Positions 1-5,837 of a stretch of DNA of 6,393 nucleotides are shown here, piece by piece. The translations under genes and the position numbers were made by a program. Numbering within the stretch: position 1 is the first letter of the stretch; the number at the start of each line of letters is the position of its first letter. The notes below the pieces were generated by a model. That model made no database searches. It was given only the letters and a program-made list of their open reading frames with translations, and had not been told where the DNA came from. Source of the DNA: Alphaproteobacteria bacterium (lineage in GTDB: Bacteria > Pseudomonadota > Alphaproteobacteria > JAJFFI01); the NCBI GenBank assembly GCA_021776755.1, contig JAJFFI010000469.1, positions 1-6,393 of the forward strand, read 5' to 3'.

Positions 1-237
1 CTGGGCGAAAAGTTCAAAGTTTTCTTTGCGCCGTTGGATCAAATTACAGACAGAAACCTTATACGAATCATTCGCAATGCAAATCCGAAGATCGCAGCAG
101 TGAAACCGGAGTATCGGAGGGATTTGATTGATCAAATCAGGAAAACTTTGCCCAAGGAAAGTCCCGCCTGGCTTTTCCTGGACATGTATGCTCGCATCAT
201 CGCCGGACTGCCTCGCGCCTATCTTGAGGTCGAATAG
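1..237 (+). CDS. C-terminal tail of a polymorphic toxin-like protein (5' end outside window)
   Basis: The frame is open from base 1, so this is the 3' end of a longer gene; the TTG at 34 is only an internal codon. The visible 78 residues are charged and predicted helical, ending in the block LPKESPAWLFLDMYARIIAG and then LPRAYLEVE. This tail is homologous to the end of the frame at 1135-1956: from KPEYRR onward 18 of 37 aligned residues are identical. A second, more distant copy followed by a related gene is the pattern expected of an exchangeable toxin C-terminal domain. The region is less GC-rich than the DNA further downstream (29/60 in 61-120 against 39/60 in 1021-1080, hand counts). No catalytic motif of a known toxin class is recognised. 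The toxin role is inferred from layout; the delivery domain, if any, lies outside the window. It could itself be an orphan tail rather than the main toxin. Confidence 0.75.
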   Translation: MGEKFKVFFAPLDQITDRNLIRIIRNANPKIAAVKPEYRRDLIDQIRKTLPKESPAWLFLDMYARIIAGLPRAYLEVE

Positions 238-277
238 AAACGAAGCCAATTGAGGGTTCAACTGGACCAAAGATCGA

Positions 278-877
278 ATGTGGGAAACGCGACTCTATTG
301 GATCGGCCAGAAGACTGACCACTGGCGTCAACACTACGATGCGCAGATCGCCAAGTTCGGGACGGGCCAAGTGTATTGGCAGCCTGAGGATGCATTTTGC
401 TTGGACGGTATCAATAGCTACTACGAGACCGCAGTATCGTTGAAGCGCCGAGGTCGGGAGCTTGCTCCGCTAAATTGTCTTCAGAGGTTGTACGACCTGA
501 GCCCGATCGGAGACAGTATCAATACCAGTGCGAAGGAATTCTCGCCGGACATCCTGCCCGCTGTTTGGGTGACGCCACGCAGGTATATCGATGCTGCGAC
601 ATGGCTTCTCGGAGCCCTTAAGAGCGAGAGGCCAGAGTGCGTCGCCCTTTTTGATGACCGTTGGTTGCGCTGGCATTGGATGGCGCCCCTCGCAAGGTGG
701 CGATTAGGCCGTGAGGATCTCGAAGACGTCGCCGCACAGTATGAAAAGGCGATCTATATGGCTGAATGGGCGAGTGTCGAAGGCGCGGAGCTCATTACCT
801 TCGATACCGATCCAGAGGTCTGGTACTACGACTTTGCGGATGCGTGGTTCGATGGCCGCGTGCACTCGCCGGACTGA
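278..877 (+). CDS. Putative immunity protein 1 (unrecognised family), partner of the upstream toxin tail
   Basis: This encodes 199 aa and begins 40 bp after the toxin-tail stop. ATG 278 is the only possible start, because an in-frame TGA lies at 251-253; the ribosome binding site is weak. There is no signal peptide or membrane segment, so it is probably cytoplasmic. It is unusually rich in Trp and Tyr. Three blocks are shared with the protein at 1969-2637: RLYWIGQ with a following Trp (residues 5-16), VWVTPRRYIDA (96-106), and a C-terminal helix plus strand ending in ITFDTDPEVWYYDFADAW (about 155-190). The blocks occur in the same order with similar spacing. Placement directly behind a toxin-like tail, repeated for the second pair, supports an immunity role, but I do not recognise the family. 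It lacks the WNG-type motif I associate with Imm52, and no enzyme motif is visible. An unrelated conserved partner role cannot be excluded. Confidence 0.72.
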   Translation: MWETRLYWIGQKTDHWRQHYDAQIAKFGTGQVYWQPEDAFCLDGINSYYETAVSLKRRGRELAPLNCLQRLYDLSPIGDSINTSAKEFSPDILPAVWVTPRRYIDAATWLLGALKSERPECVALFDDRWLRWHWMAPLARWRLGREDLEDVAAQYEKAIYMAEWASVEGAELITFDTDPEVWYYDFADAWFDGRVHSPD

Positions 878-918
878 TGTACGCTTATCGAACTGACTGA
901 ATTAGTAGCCAACATTGC

Positions 919-1134
919 AGCGCCGTTACGGTCGGCGAAGGCGTCGGCCCCGAGCTCCGCATCAACGCCGAGGCGATCTCTTTCGGCGAGAGCCTCACGC
1001 GCTTCCTGATGGAGCTGATGCCCGGCACCGGCAACGTGCTGTCCGCGGTTGCGGCAAAATAGAGCTTCGGTGCCGCAAAGGCCGCGCTCGAGCAAGGCGA
1101 TCTCGGCGGCTTTCTGACAGCAGGCGGCCTCACC
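919..1134 (+). pseudogene. Upstream fragment of orphan toxin module, with in-frame amber stop
   Basis: In the frame of the downstream 1135-1956 gene, coding-like sequence resumes about 40 bases after the first immunity gene, with no start codon at its edge. It reads SAVTVGEGVGPELRINAEAISFGESL..., which looks like the interior of a larger protein. TAG at 1060-1062 interrupts the frame between LSAVAAK and SFGAAKAALEQGDLGGFL; a TCG-to-TAG change would account for it. The segment is Gly/Ala/Leu-rich (MPGTGNVLSAVAA, GGFLTAGGLTVLNAIGALPGVGN), resembling the helical, glycine-rich linkers that precede toxin domains in polymorphic toxins. The abrupt beginning, missing N-terminal delivery region and premature stop fit a displaced toxin tail carrying some of the parent's conserved region. 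The exact left boundary is uncertain; an in-frame TGA at 898-900 is the outer limit. Confidence 0.6.
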
Positions 1135-1956
1135 GTGCTCAACGCCATCGGCGCGCTGCCAGGCGTCGGCAACATCGCCAAACCCGCGATCAAGGGCGCT
1201 AAGGTCGGCCTCTACCGCCTCGCCAGCAAGAAGGGCGAGACGTTTGAGGGATTCATCGAGCGGCTCTCGAAGAACGCCGCAACCCCGGCCGCCAAGCGCC
1301 AGAGCATCACCGGGTTCGTCACCGGCCTCGTGGACGACGGCTGGCTCAAGGGCCTGTCCGAGGCCGACCGCGACATCGCACTCCGCGCCTTCCGCACCAT
1401 CTTCGCCGAAGGCGCGGAGGGCTATGTTGCGAGACGTGTCGCGCAATTGCAGCGAAAGGGAGCCCCGGAAGCATTGCAGCAACGAAAAGTTGCTGTAGTT
1501 CCGGGAAGCAAAGATGCCTCCGTCGCAGATCTATTGATATTCGAGAAACCAGAACAGGTCCGCAGGGCAGTACGAGACATGGTCGAAAACGAGTTCGAAC
1601 TTGCAAGCACTCTTGCCATTATTGCTGAAATCAAGGCTGGTCGAGGCACTCTCTCCACCGCGCAAAAGCGTATCAAGGCGGAACTTGAGAGACTTGGCCG
1701 CGCCGACGACTTCAAAGAACTCGTCGTGCCTCTTGGAGAAATCAAGATGCCGGACCTGATCAATCTTGCAGAAAGCCAGTCTAGGGGCATGCCGAAGGCA
1801 TTGCGGCCTGACCTTCGCGATCAGATTGTAAAGCAGCTTCGAGCGAAATTGCCGAAGGATTCGCCCGGTTGGATGTTCTTCGATCTCTACGCACGAGTGC
1901 TGGCGACCTTGCCGACAGAAGCGTACGTCGCCCGCGATTCCAATAAGAAACGGTAA
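1135..1956 (+). CDS. Orphan toxin C-terminal module (unrecognised toxin domain), probably remnant
   Basis: This is the translatable part of the second toxin module, 273 aa from GTG 1135. That start is only the first standard start codon after the amber at 1060, so the native protein was longer. Residues 1-100 are Gly/Ala-rich then helical (LNAIGALPGVGNIAKPAIKG, DIALRAFRTIFAEGAEGYVA) and look like a conserved pre-toxin segment. Residues from about 105 change character and are less GC-rich at DNA level (31/60 in 1561-1620). Residues 193-263 align with the protein tail at 1-237: DFKELVVPLGEI and RPDLRDQI, then LPKDSPGWMFFDLYARVLATLP. The putative immunity gene starts 12 bp after the stop. The toxin activity is unknown; no nuclease, deaminase, peptidase or ADP-ribosyltransferase signature is evident. 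Without a delivery domain it may be silent, serving as a recombination donor, or expressed inside the cell. Confidence 0.65.
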   Translation: MLNAIGALPGVGNIAKPAIKGAKVGLYRLASKKGETFEGFIERLSKNAATPAAKRQSITGFVTGLVDDGWLKGLSEADRDIALRAFRTIFAEGAEGYVARRVAQLQRKGAPEALQQRKVAVVPGSKDASVADLLIFEKPEQVRRAVRDMVENEFELASTLAIIAEIKAGRGTLSTAQKRIKAELERLGRADDFKELVVPLGEIKMPDLINLAESQSRGMPKALRPDLRDQIVKQLRAKLPKDSPGWMFFDLYARVLATLPTEAYVARDSNKKR

Positions 1957-1968
1957 CGAGCGTCCACA

Positions 1969-2637
1969 ATGGGAATGCGACGAACAACGAAGTTGACGCC
2001 GCGGCTCTTTTGGCAAGGGCAGACAAGGAGTGAATGGCTCGCGTTTCACGATTGGGCCTGCGGACGATATGGCAAGCGATATCCGGAATATGGCAAGAAC
2101 CATCCCGACTACGTTCCACCCGAACAGAACCTGATCGATGGGCACTGGCAGGGCCCGTGGGATTCTTTTGTTCTTGCCTTCAATTACCCGAAGATTGTGC
2201 AACTCATGAACACGCGATCAGGCAATCCGCGTCCGATTGTGGCCGAGCTTGGAATGCAAGCGATCTCGGCTGCATGGAACCCGGAGCCATTGGTGAAGAC
2301 GCGGCAAAAAAATCCCGAATTGTGGGTGACGCCCACTGACTACGTGGCGGCATGCGCCGAGGTGCAGCGGTTGTGTCAGCGCCGCGATCCTGCCGCCGAG
2401 CCGATCATCTACAAATTAAAGAGCCGAGGCGAAACAGTCATCGATGGCAAACTCACTTACAAATTTGTGGGAGGAATGCCCGACTTTATTGGCGTCGAAA
2501 ACGCCTTTCGCTGGGCCGAGCGGATGGCGCATTACGTGATCGAGAAGGGCGTGCCGTGGATCACCGTGGATGCCAACAAGAAGGTCTGGGCAGTCGATCC
2601 GGACAACGAATGGACCGAGCCCGAGTGGGCGCATTGA
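1969..2637 (+). CDS. Putative immunity protein 2, divergent homologue of the 278-877 product
   Basis: This encodes 222 aa and starts at ATG 1969, 12 bp after the orphan toxin stop, so the two are probably translated together. ATG 1975 is an alternative start. No signal peptide or membrane segment is visible. Shared blocks with the 199-aa protein at 278-877 are RLFWQGQTRSEW (residues 12-23), LWVTPTDYVAA (118-128), and the C-terminal stretch from about 176 to 215 containing WITVDANKKVWAVDPDNEW. Between the blocks the two proteins differ strongly, as expected of immunity proteins matched to diverging toxins. Trp and Tyr are again abundant, and an HPDY/PPEQN segment near residues 45-53 is unique to this copy. 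The immunity role is inferred from pairing and duplication; I recognise no named family and see no catalytic motif. Confidence 0.75.
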   Translation: MGMRRTTKLTPRLFWQGQTRSEWLAFHDWACGRYGKRYPEYGKNHPDYVPPEQNLIDGHWQGPWDSFVLAFNYPKIVQLMNTRSGNPRPIVAELGMQAISAAWNPEPLVKTRQKNPELWVTPTDYVAACAEVQRLCQRRDPAAEPIIYKLKSRGETVIDGKLTYKFVGGMPDFIGVENAFRWAERMAHYVIEKGVPWITVDANKKVWAVDPDNEWTEPEWAH

Positions 2638-2646
2638 GGGACGGGC

Positions 2647-2675
2647 CGGCGCCTTGAATACCCGCTATGGCGCCG
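2647..2675. other. Perfect 7-bp inverted repeat, possible stem-loop after immunity gene 2
   Basis: CGGCGCC at 2647-2653 and GGCGCCG at 2669-2675 are exact reverse complements separated by 15 bases, starting 9 bp after the stop of the second immunity gene. A GC-rich RNA stem is possible, but no T-run follows on either strand, so a classical Rho-independent terminator is not supported. It sits just before the direct repeats at 2678-2753. Confidence 0.35.
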
Positions 2676-2677
2676 CC

Positions 2678-2753
2678 TGCACCTGGGTCAGGGGGTGCCT
2701 TGCACGTGATCACGGGGTGCTTTGCACCTGAGTCACGGCGTACTCTGCACCTG
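2678..2753. repeat. Degenerate 22-23 bp tandem repeat array (three units plus a partial)
   Basis: Units begin at 2678, 2701, 2723 and 2746, each with TGCACCTG or a one-base variant (TGCACGTG at 2701). In the three full units a TCA-containing stretch and a run of G with GTGC or GTAC follow. Spacing is 23, 22 and 23 bp. Unit junctions form small hairpins, for example GGTGC-TTT-GCACC at 2716-2728 and GTGC-CTT-GCAC at 2695-2705; CGTGATCACG at 2705-2714 is a 10-bp palindrome. Read on the minus strand, full units carry codons close to QVQSTP-stop, and the protease gene at 2733-3878 terminates inside the array. It is too short and its units are too close together to be a CRISPR. It may belong to a dispersed intergenic repeat family of the host genome, which cannot be tested in one window. 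Confidence 0.75.
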
Positions 2754-3878
2754 GCTGCAGATGTTGCGGAGCGCGGTCCAGTCCTGGTTGGACATGGCGT
2801 GGCCGGTGCCGGTGCCGGCGGCTTTCACGGCGGCGGCGCGGGCGGCCGACGCCGGGTGGGTCGAGAAGAGCTCGCCGAGGCTGAATGACGGCGTTTTCGA
2901 TTTGGCCTTCGCCTTGGCCTGGCGGGCCTGGGCGATGGCGAGCCGCGTGAAGAAGGCGGCGAGACCGGCCGCCGTGATGTTTGATGTGTTGAGGATGAGG
3001 ACGCCGATGTCGTCGGCCTCGAGCTCGGCGTCGCGGCTGTAGCGGAGTGTCAGCAGCGTCGCGCCGAGCTCGGCCGAGGTGGCGCCGATCGAGGCGGCAT
3101 CGCCCGTGACGGCCGAGATCAGGGCGGCAACACCGAGCGCCTTGATGATGCCCTCGGTGCCGTGGCGGGCGACGACGTGGCCCATCTCGTGGGCCAGGAC
3201 GCCCGCGACCTCGTCGGCGTTTCTTGATTTCTTGAGCAGCCCCTCGAGGATCACCATGCGCCCGCCGGGGGCGGCAAAGGCGTTGACGCCGGCCGACTTG
3301 ATGACGTGGATCTTGAATGTGTAGGGCGTCTGCACGGTGCCGGCGAGTTTCGCCGTCAGCCGGTCGAGTGCCGCGCGGCCCGCCGGCTCGACGCAATACT
3401 GCGCCCCCTTCGCACGCTTCGGTTTGAATTCCTCGGCGGCCTCGGCGACGATTCGGTCGCCCATCGCTTCCTCCCAGCTGACCGGGATGATGGCGGCGAT
3501 GGGTTCGGCAAAGCGCGGCATGAAAACCACGAGCAGCGCGACGGCGGCGAAGAACGCGATGCCCCAGCCGGCGACCTGCCAGCCGCGCTGTACGCCGAGG
3601 AAGTTGCGCCCGGCGAGTTGCGGCGCCATGCCGCCGATTTCGAACAGGAAGCGCGTGTCGGGGATGATGAGCCGGCCCGACGGCATGGCTTCCGAACGCA
3701 GCCGGGCTGCCTGGTCGGGATAGACTTCTTCGGTCAGCTGCAGGGATTCGTACGGCCAGTATTCGATCAGCGCGCCACCGGCGTCGACGATCTGCAGGCC
3801 GTCGAAGGCGAGCTCGACCGCGACGTCGTTCTTCACCGCGATGCGTCCGTCGTAAAAATAGCCGGGGAAGCTCAGCAT
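2733..3878 (-). CDS. M48 family membrane-anchored zinc metalloprotease
   Basis: This encodes 381 aa from the ATG at 3878-3876, 5 bp after the DUF898 stop; longer readings of this frame overlap DUF898 and have no family-like sequence. Residues 1-95 form a small soluble domain (YFYDGRIA, PYESLQL, LIIPDTRFLFEIGG). One membrane helix follows at about 103-119, then a peptidase domain. The zinc site HEMGH is at 230-234 (H230, E231, H234), with NAFAAPGG upstream at 199-206 and YSRDAELEAD at 280-289, whose E285 matches the third zinc ligand of M48 enzymes. All the usual catalytic elements are present. The layout resembles BepA/Oma1-like M48 proteases that degrade misfolded envelope proteins, so a quality-control role at the inner membrane is likely; the substrate is unknown. 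Translational coupling with DUF898 suggests joint function. The last six residues (QVQSTP) and stop are supplied by the repeat array at 2678-2753, so the native C-terminus has probably been altered. Confidence 0.95.
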   Translation of the reverse strand: MLSFPGYFYDGRIAVKNDVAVELAFDGLQIVDAGGALIEYWPYESLQLTEEVYPDQAARLRSEAMPSGRLIIPDTRFLFEIGGMAPQLAGRNFLGVQRGWQVAGWGIAFFAAVALLVVFMPRFAEPIAAIIPVSWEEAMGDRIVAEAAEEFKPKRAKGAQYCVEPAGRAALDRLTAKLAGTVQTPYTFKIHVIKSAGVNAFAAPGGRMVILEGLLKKSRNADEVAGVLAHEMGHVVARHGTEGIIKALGVAALISAVTGDAASIGATSAELGATLLTLRYSRDAELEADDIGVLILNTSNITAAGLAAFFTRLAIAQARQAKAKAKSKTPSFSLGELFSTHPASAARAAAVKAAGTGTGHAMSNQDWTALRNICSQVQSTP

Positions 3879-3883
3879 CGCAC

Positions 3884-5053
3884 TCAGATGCCTCCGACAC
3901 CGAGGAAGTCGGCCATGCCCTCGCCCCAGCGCGGCACCTTGTTCTCGTTCTGGCGGATGCGGGTCACGTCTTCCTCGCCGATCACGGTGAGATGGCGGCA
4001 AAGGAAGCGCACCTTCCGGAGCAGGACATAGGGGTAGGCGATGCCCAGCGTCAGCACGACCATGAGGAAATTCGGCACCACGAGAAGGGCGAGCTCTGCG
4101 CCGGTCGCGTCGAACTCGAACCACAGCGACTTGTGCCGGGTACGGCTCGCGACGTAGCGGATTTCGGCCGCCTTGTACCAGAAATACGAGAGCCCGAGGG
4201 TGAGCGGGCCGAGCAGGTAAAAGCACAACAGAAAGCGCGGCAGAAGCTTGCCCCCGTCGCCTGTGAAGCTGAAATTCGTGTCGCCGTACCAGGTGTTTGT
4301 GAGTTCGTACTCGCGGAGCTTGAGGTTGGAGTACGGCCAGAACAGTCCGAAGGTGCAGACGATCAGGATCCAGTAGATGAGGTTCTTGAGCGTGTAGATG
4401 GCGGCGTTGCCCGACATGTTCGCGCGGAGCCCCCGCCAGTGGGTGCGCGACAGGCGGTAGCGGTTGGCGCGGTAAAGGGCGGCTGCGATCATCAGATAGA
4501 AGAACACGTAGGTGAACATGTTCGTCAGTCCCATCAGGATCGTCTGCTGGGGCCAGAACACATAGAGTGCCACGGGCAAGGCGACGAAAGGGCCGAGGAT
4601 CGCGAGGGCCACGAGAAAGCCGATGAAAAGCTGGCGCCCGGTGCCGGAATACTCGAACGGCTCACCCAGAAACGTGGTGTGGGCCCAGAGATAGCGCCGG
4701 ATGCGGGTCTTGCCCCAGAACCGGTAGATCGTCAGCGTCAGGATGTTGAACAGCATGTTGATCAGGAAGATCACGAGGATCTCCCGGAAATCGCCGTGAT
4801 GCTCGAAATGATGGCGCGGTGCGTTCTTCGGCGGCTTGACGTCCGAGGGCTTGGGCTGCGGCGGCTTGCGGATCGCGGCACCCGCCGCAACCTCGGCGGC
4901 TTCCTGTTCGGGCGACTTGGCCTTCCAGCGCTCGCGATTGCCCTCGGGCTCGACCATGCGCGGGCGCGGGCCAGGCTTCGGAGACTCCTCCTCGGCGCGT
5001 TCCCCGGCGTTGCGCGGCGCGCTGTTGCGCGCGGTTGGCGGCTGCGAGTCCAT
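3884..5053 (-). CDS. DUF898 (YjgN-like) multi-pass inner membrane protein
   Basis: This encodes 389 aa from ATG 5053; an AGGAAAGAG stretch lies about 15 nt upstream, rather far for a ribosome binding site. Residues 1-80 are a hydrophilic, Pro/Glu/Arg-rich cytoplasmic extension without a recognised motif. The rest is a DUF898 domain with about six hydrophobic segments (near 91-110, 140-168, 172-194, 222-240, 272-292 and 319-343). An internal threefold repeat is visible: TIYRFWGKTRIRRYLW with GEPFEYSGTG (108-139), GLFWPYSNLKLREYE with GDTNFSFTG (236-265), and a weaker AYPYVLLRKVRFLCRH (339-354). RYRLSRTHWRGL (198-209) and RYVASRTRHKSLW (299-311) form a second repeated element between them. No function is established for the family as far as I know. 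The gene leads a two-gene operon with an M48 protease, a pairing I have seen in related bacteria, suggesting it acts as partner or substrate adaptor of that protease (inference). Confidence 0.93.
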   Translation of the reverse strand: MDSQPPTARNSAPRNAGERAEEESPKPGPRPRMVEPEGNRERWKAKSPEQEAAEVAAGAAIRKPPQPKPSDVKPPKNAPRHHFEHHGDFREILVIFLINMLFNILTLTIYRFWGKTRIRRYLWAHTTFLGEPFEYSGTGRQLFIGFLVALAILGPFVALPVALYVFWPQQTILMGLTNMFTYVFFYLMIAAALYRANRYRLSRTHWRGLRANMSGNAAIYTLKNLIYWILIVCTFGLFWPYSNLKLREYELTNTWYGDTNFSFTGDGGKLLPRFLLCFYLLGPLTLGLSYFWYKAAEIRYVASRTRHKSLWFEFDATGAELALLVVPNFLMVVLTLGIAYPYVLLRKVRFLCRHLTVIGEEDVTRIRQNENKVPRWGEGMADFLGVGGI

Positions 5054-5101
5054 CGTGGCGGCTGCGGTCTCTTTCCTGACTGAACCCCATCAAACCCCGC
5101 G

Positions 5102-5130
5102 ACTATGGCCCGGCGATGGCCCGCAAACAA
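5102..5130 (-). promoter_or_regulatory. Weak candidate sigma70-type promoter for the DUF898-M48 operon
   Basis: On the minus strand, TTGTTT (5130-5125) and CATAGT (5107-5102) are separated by exactly 17 bases, about 50 nt upstream of the DUF898 start codon. The match to consensus is modest (3/6 and 4/6), so this may be chance in a GC-rich divergent intergenic region. The region 5054-5237 must hold promoters for both directions if the two genes are independently transcribed. On the plus strand only a GATACT at 5193-5198 resembles a -10 element for the lipoprotein gene, without a good -35. Confidence 0.25.
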
Positions 5131-5237
5131 GGCGGCCTGCGCGGGATTTGAACCACCTGGCCCGCATTAGCCAATCCTTAAACCCGGGGCGCGATACTGG
5201 CGGCAACACTATGTTCACCATGACCGGACCCGAACCC

Positions 5238-5831
5238 ATGATCCGACCCGTTCGCACGCTTTTCCGCGCTTCCTGCCTGCTGCTGACCCTGTTTGCGGCC
5301 GGCTGCGGTGCCTGGCCGAACGAAACCCGCATCGTGAGCCGCAACTGGGCGCATCCGAAGCTCAACCAGAACGCGGGCCCGTCGTACTGCTACAAGACGC
5401 TGGCCGACGTGCAGTGCACCGCGGCACCTCAGCCGGAGCCCGCCGCCGGCCGTCTCGAGGGTGCCTATTCGACCAAGCACGGCCCGACGGTGAACGGCAC
5501 GCCGCCGCCCGAGATCTATCGGATCCAGAAGCGCAAGAAGGGCTGGTTCGCCCGCGGTTACGCCCGGAACAGCGCCCGGCCTGCCACGGTGGCGGGGAGT
5601 GGCCAGGCGGGTGGCGTTTCCGGCACGACCTCGAACGCACCGCCAGGGACCGCAGCCACAGCCGCAACGGCTTCGACAACCGGCAACGACTGGGGATTCC
5701 TGTCAACGCGCAAACAGGCCGGTGCAACATCCGGTGGATCGAACGGCGGCGTCGAGTTCAAGCCAGAGACACAGGCCAGCGGGACACAGGGTAGCGAAAA
5801 GCCCGGCAAGGGTCCCCGCCCGCTGCAGTAG
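5238..5831 (+). CDS. Small secreted lipoprotein of unknown function
   Basis: This encodes 197 aa from ATG 5238; ATGs at 5211 and 5220 are in frame and would add 9 or 6 residues. I prefer 5238 because it gives a textbook signal peptide: basic n-region (R3, R6, R10), hydrophobic CLLLTLFAAG, and lipobox LFAAGC with lipidated C23. The mature protein starts GAWPNETRIVSRNWAHPKLN, then has a compact part with YCYKTLADVQC (two or three Cys, possibly a disulfide) and RLEGAYS. It next has a basic stretch (RIQKRKKGWFARGY) and a low-complexity Ala/Gly/Thr/Ser/Pro tail of about 80 residues that is probably disordered. The YCY-TLA-x-V-x-C motif resembles small lipoproteins I associate with Rhodospirillales-like alphaproteobacteria (recollection, low certainty). 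It is predicted to sit in the periplasm, anchored to the membrane; its role is unknown. It is divergent from the DUF898 operon and convergent with the lyase gene 6 bp away. Confidence 0.8.
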   Translation: MIRPVRTLFRASCLLLTLFAAGCGAWPNETRIVSRNWAHPKLNQNAGPSYCYKTLADVQCTAAPQPEPAAGRLEGAYSTKHGPTVNGTPPPEIYRIQKRKKGWFARGYARNSARPATVAGSGQAGGVSGTTSNAPPGTAATAATASTTGNDWGFLSTRKQAGATSGGSNGGVEFKPETQASGTQGSEKPGKGPRPLQ

Positions 5832-5837
5832 GCACAC

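Noticed and set aside
826..1482. 218-aa minus-strand frame across the orphan toxin region.
   Set aside because: It is antisense to the Gly/Ala-rich pre-toxin segment and overlaps the end of immunity gene 1. It has no motif, whereas the plus strand shows homology to the second toxin tail further on.
2678..2753. Possible CRISPR array.
   Set aside because: Unit spacing is 22-23 bp with no separate spacers, units are degenerate, and no cas genes are present.
2710..3900. 396-aa open frame on the minus strand overlapping the protease gene.
   Set aside because: It is an Arg/Pro-rich shadow frame of the M48 gene; HEMGH and the other family motifs lie in the other frame. It is open only because of high GC content.
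3992..5083. 363-aa open frame on the plus strand opposite DUF898.
   Set aside because: Its composition (Glu/Arg/Gly/Val-rich) is that of an antisense shadow, it has no recognisable domain, and the opposite strand encodes a clear DUF898 protein.
5140..5156. GCGGGATTTGAACCA on the plus strand resembles the reverse complement of a tRNA T-loop and arm.
   Set aside because: On the minus strand TTCAAAT is present, but the five flanking stem pairs include two mismatches, and no acceptor, D or anticodon arm can be built around it.
4836..5237. Upstream extension of the lipoprotein reading frame to 4836.
   Set aside because: It runs antisense through the DUF898 N-terminus and would bury the signal peptide and lipobox inside the protein; the starts at 5211-5238 place them at the N-terminus.
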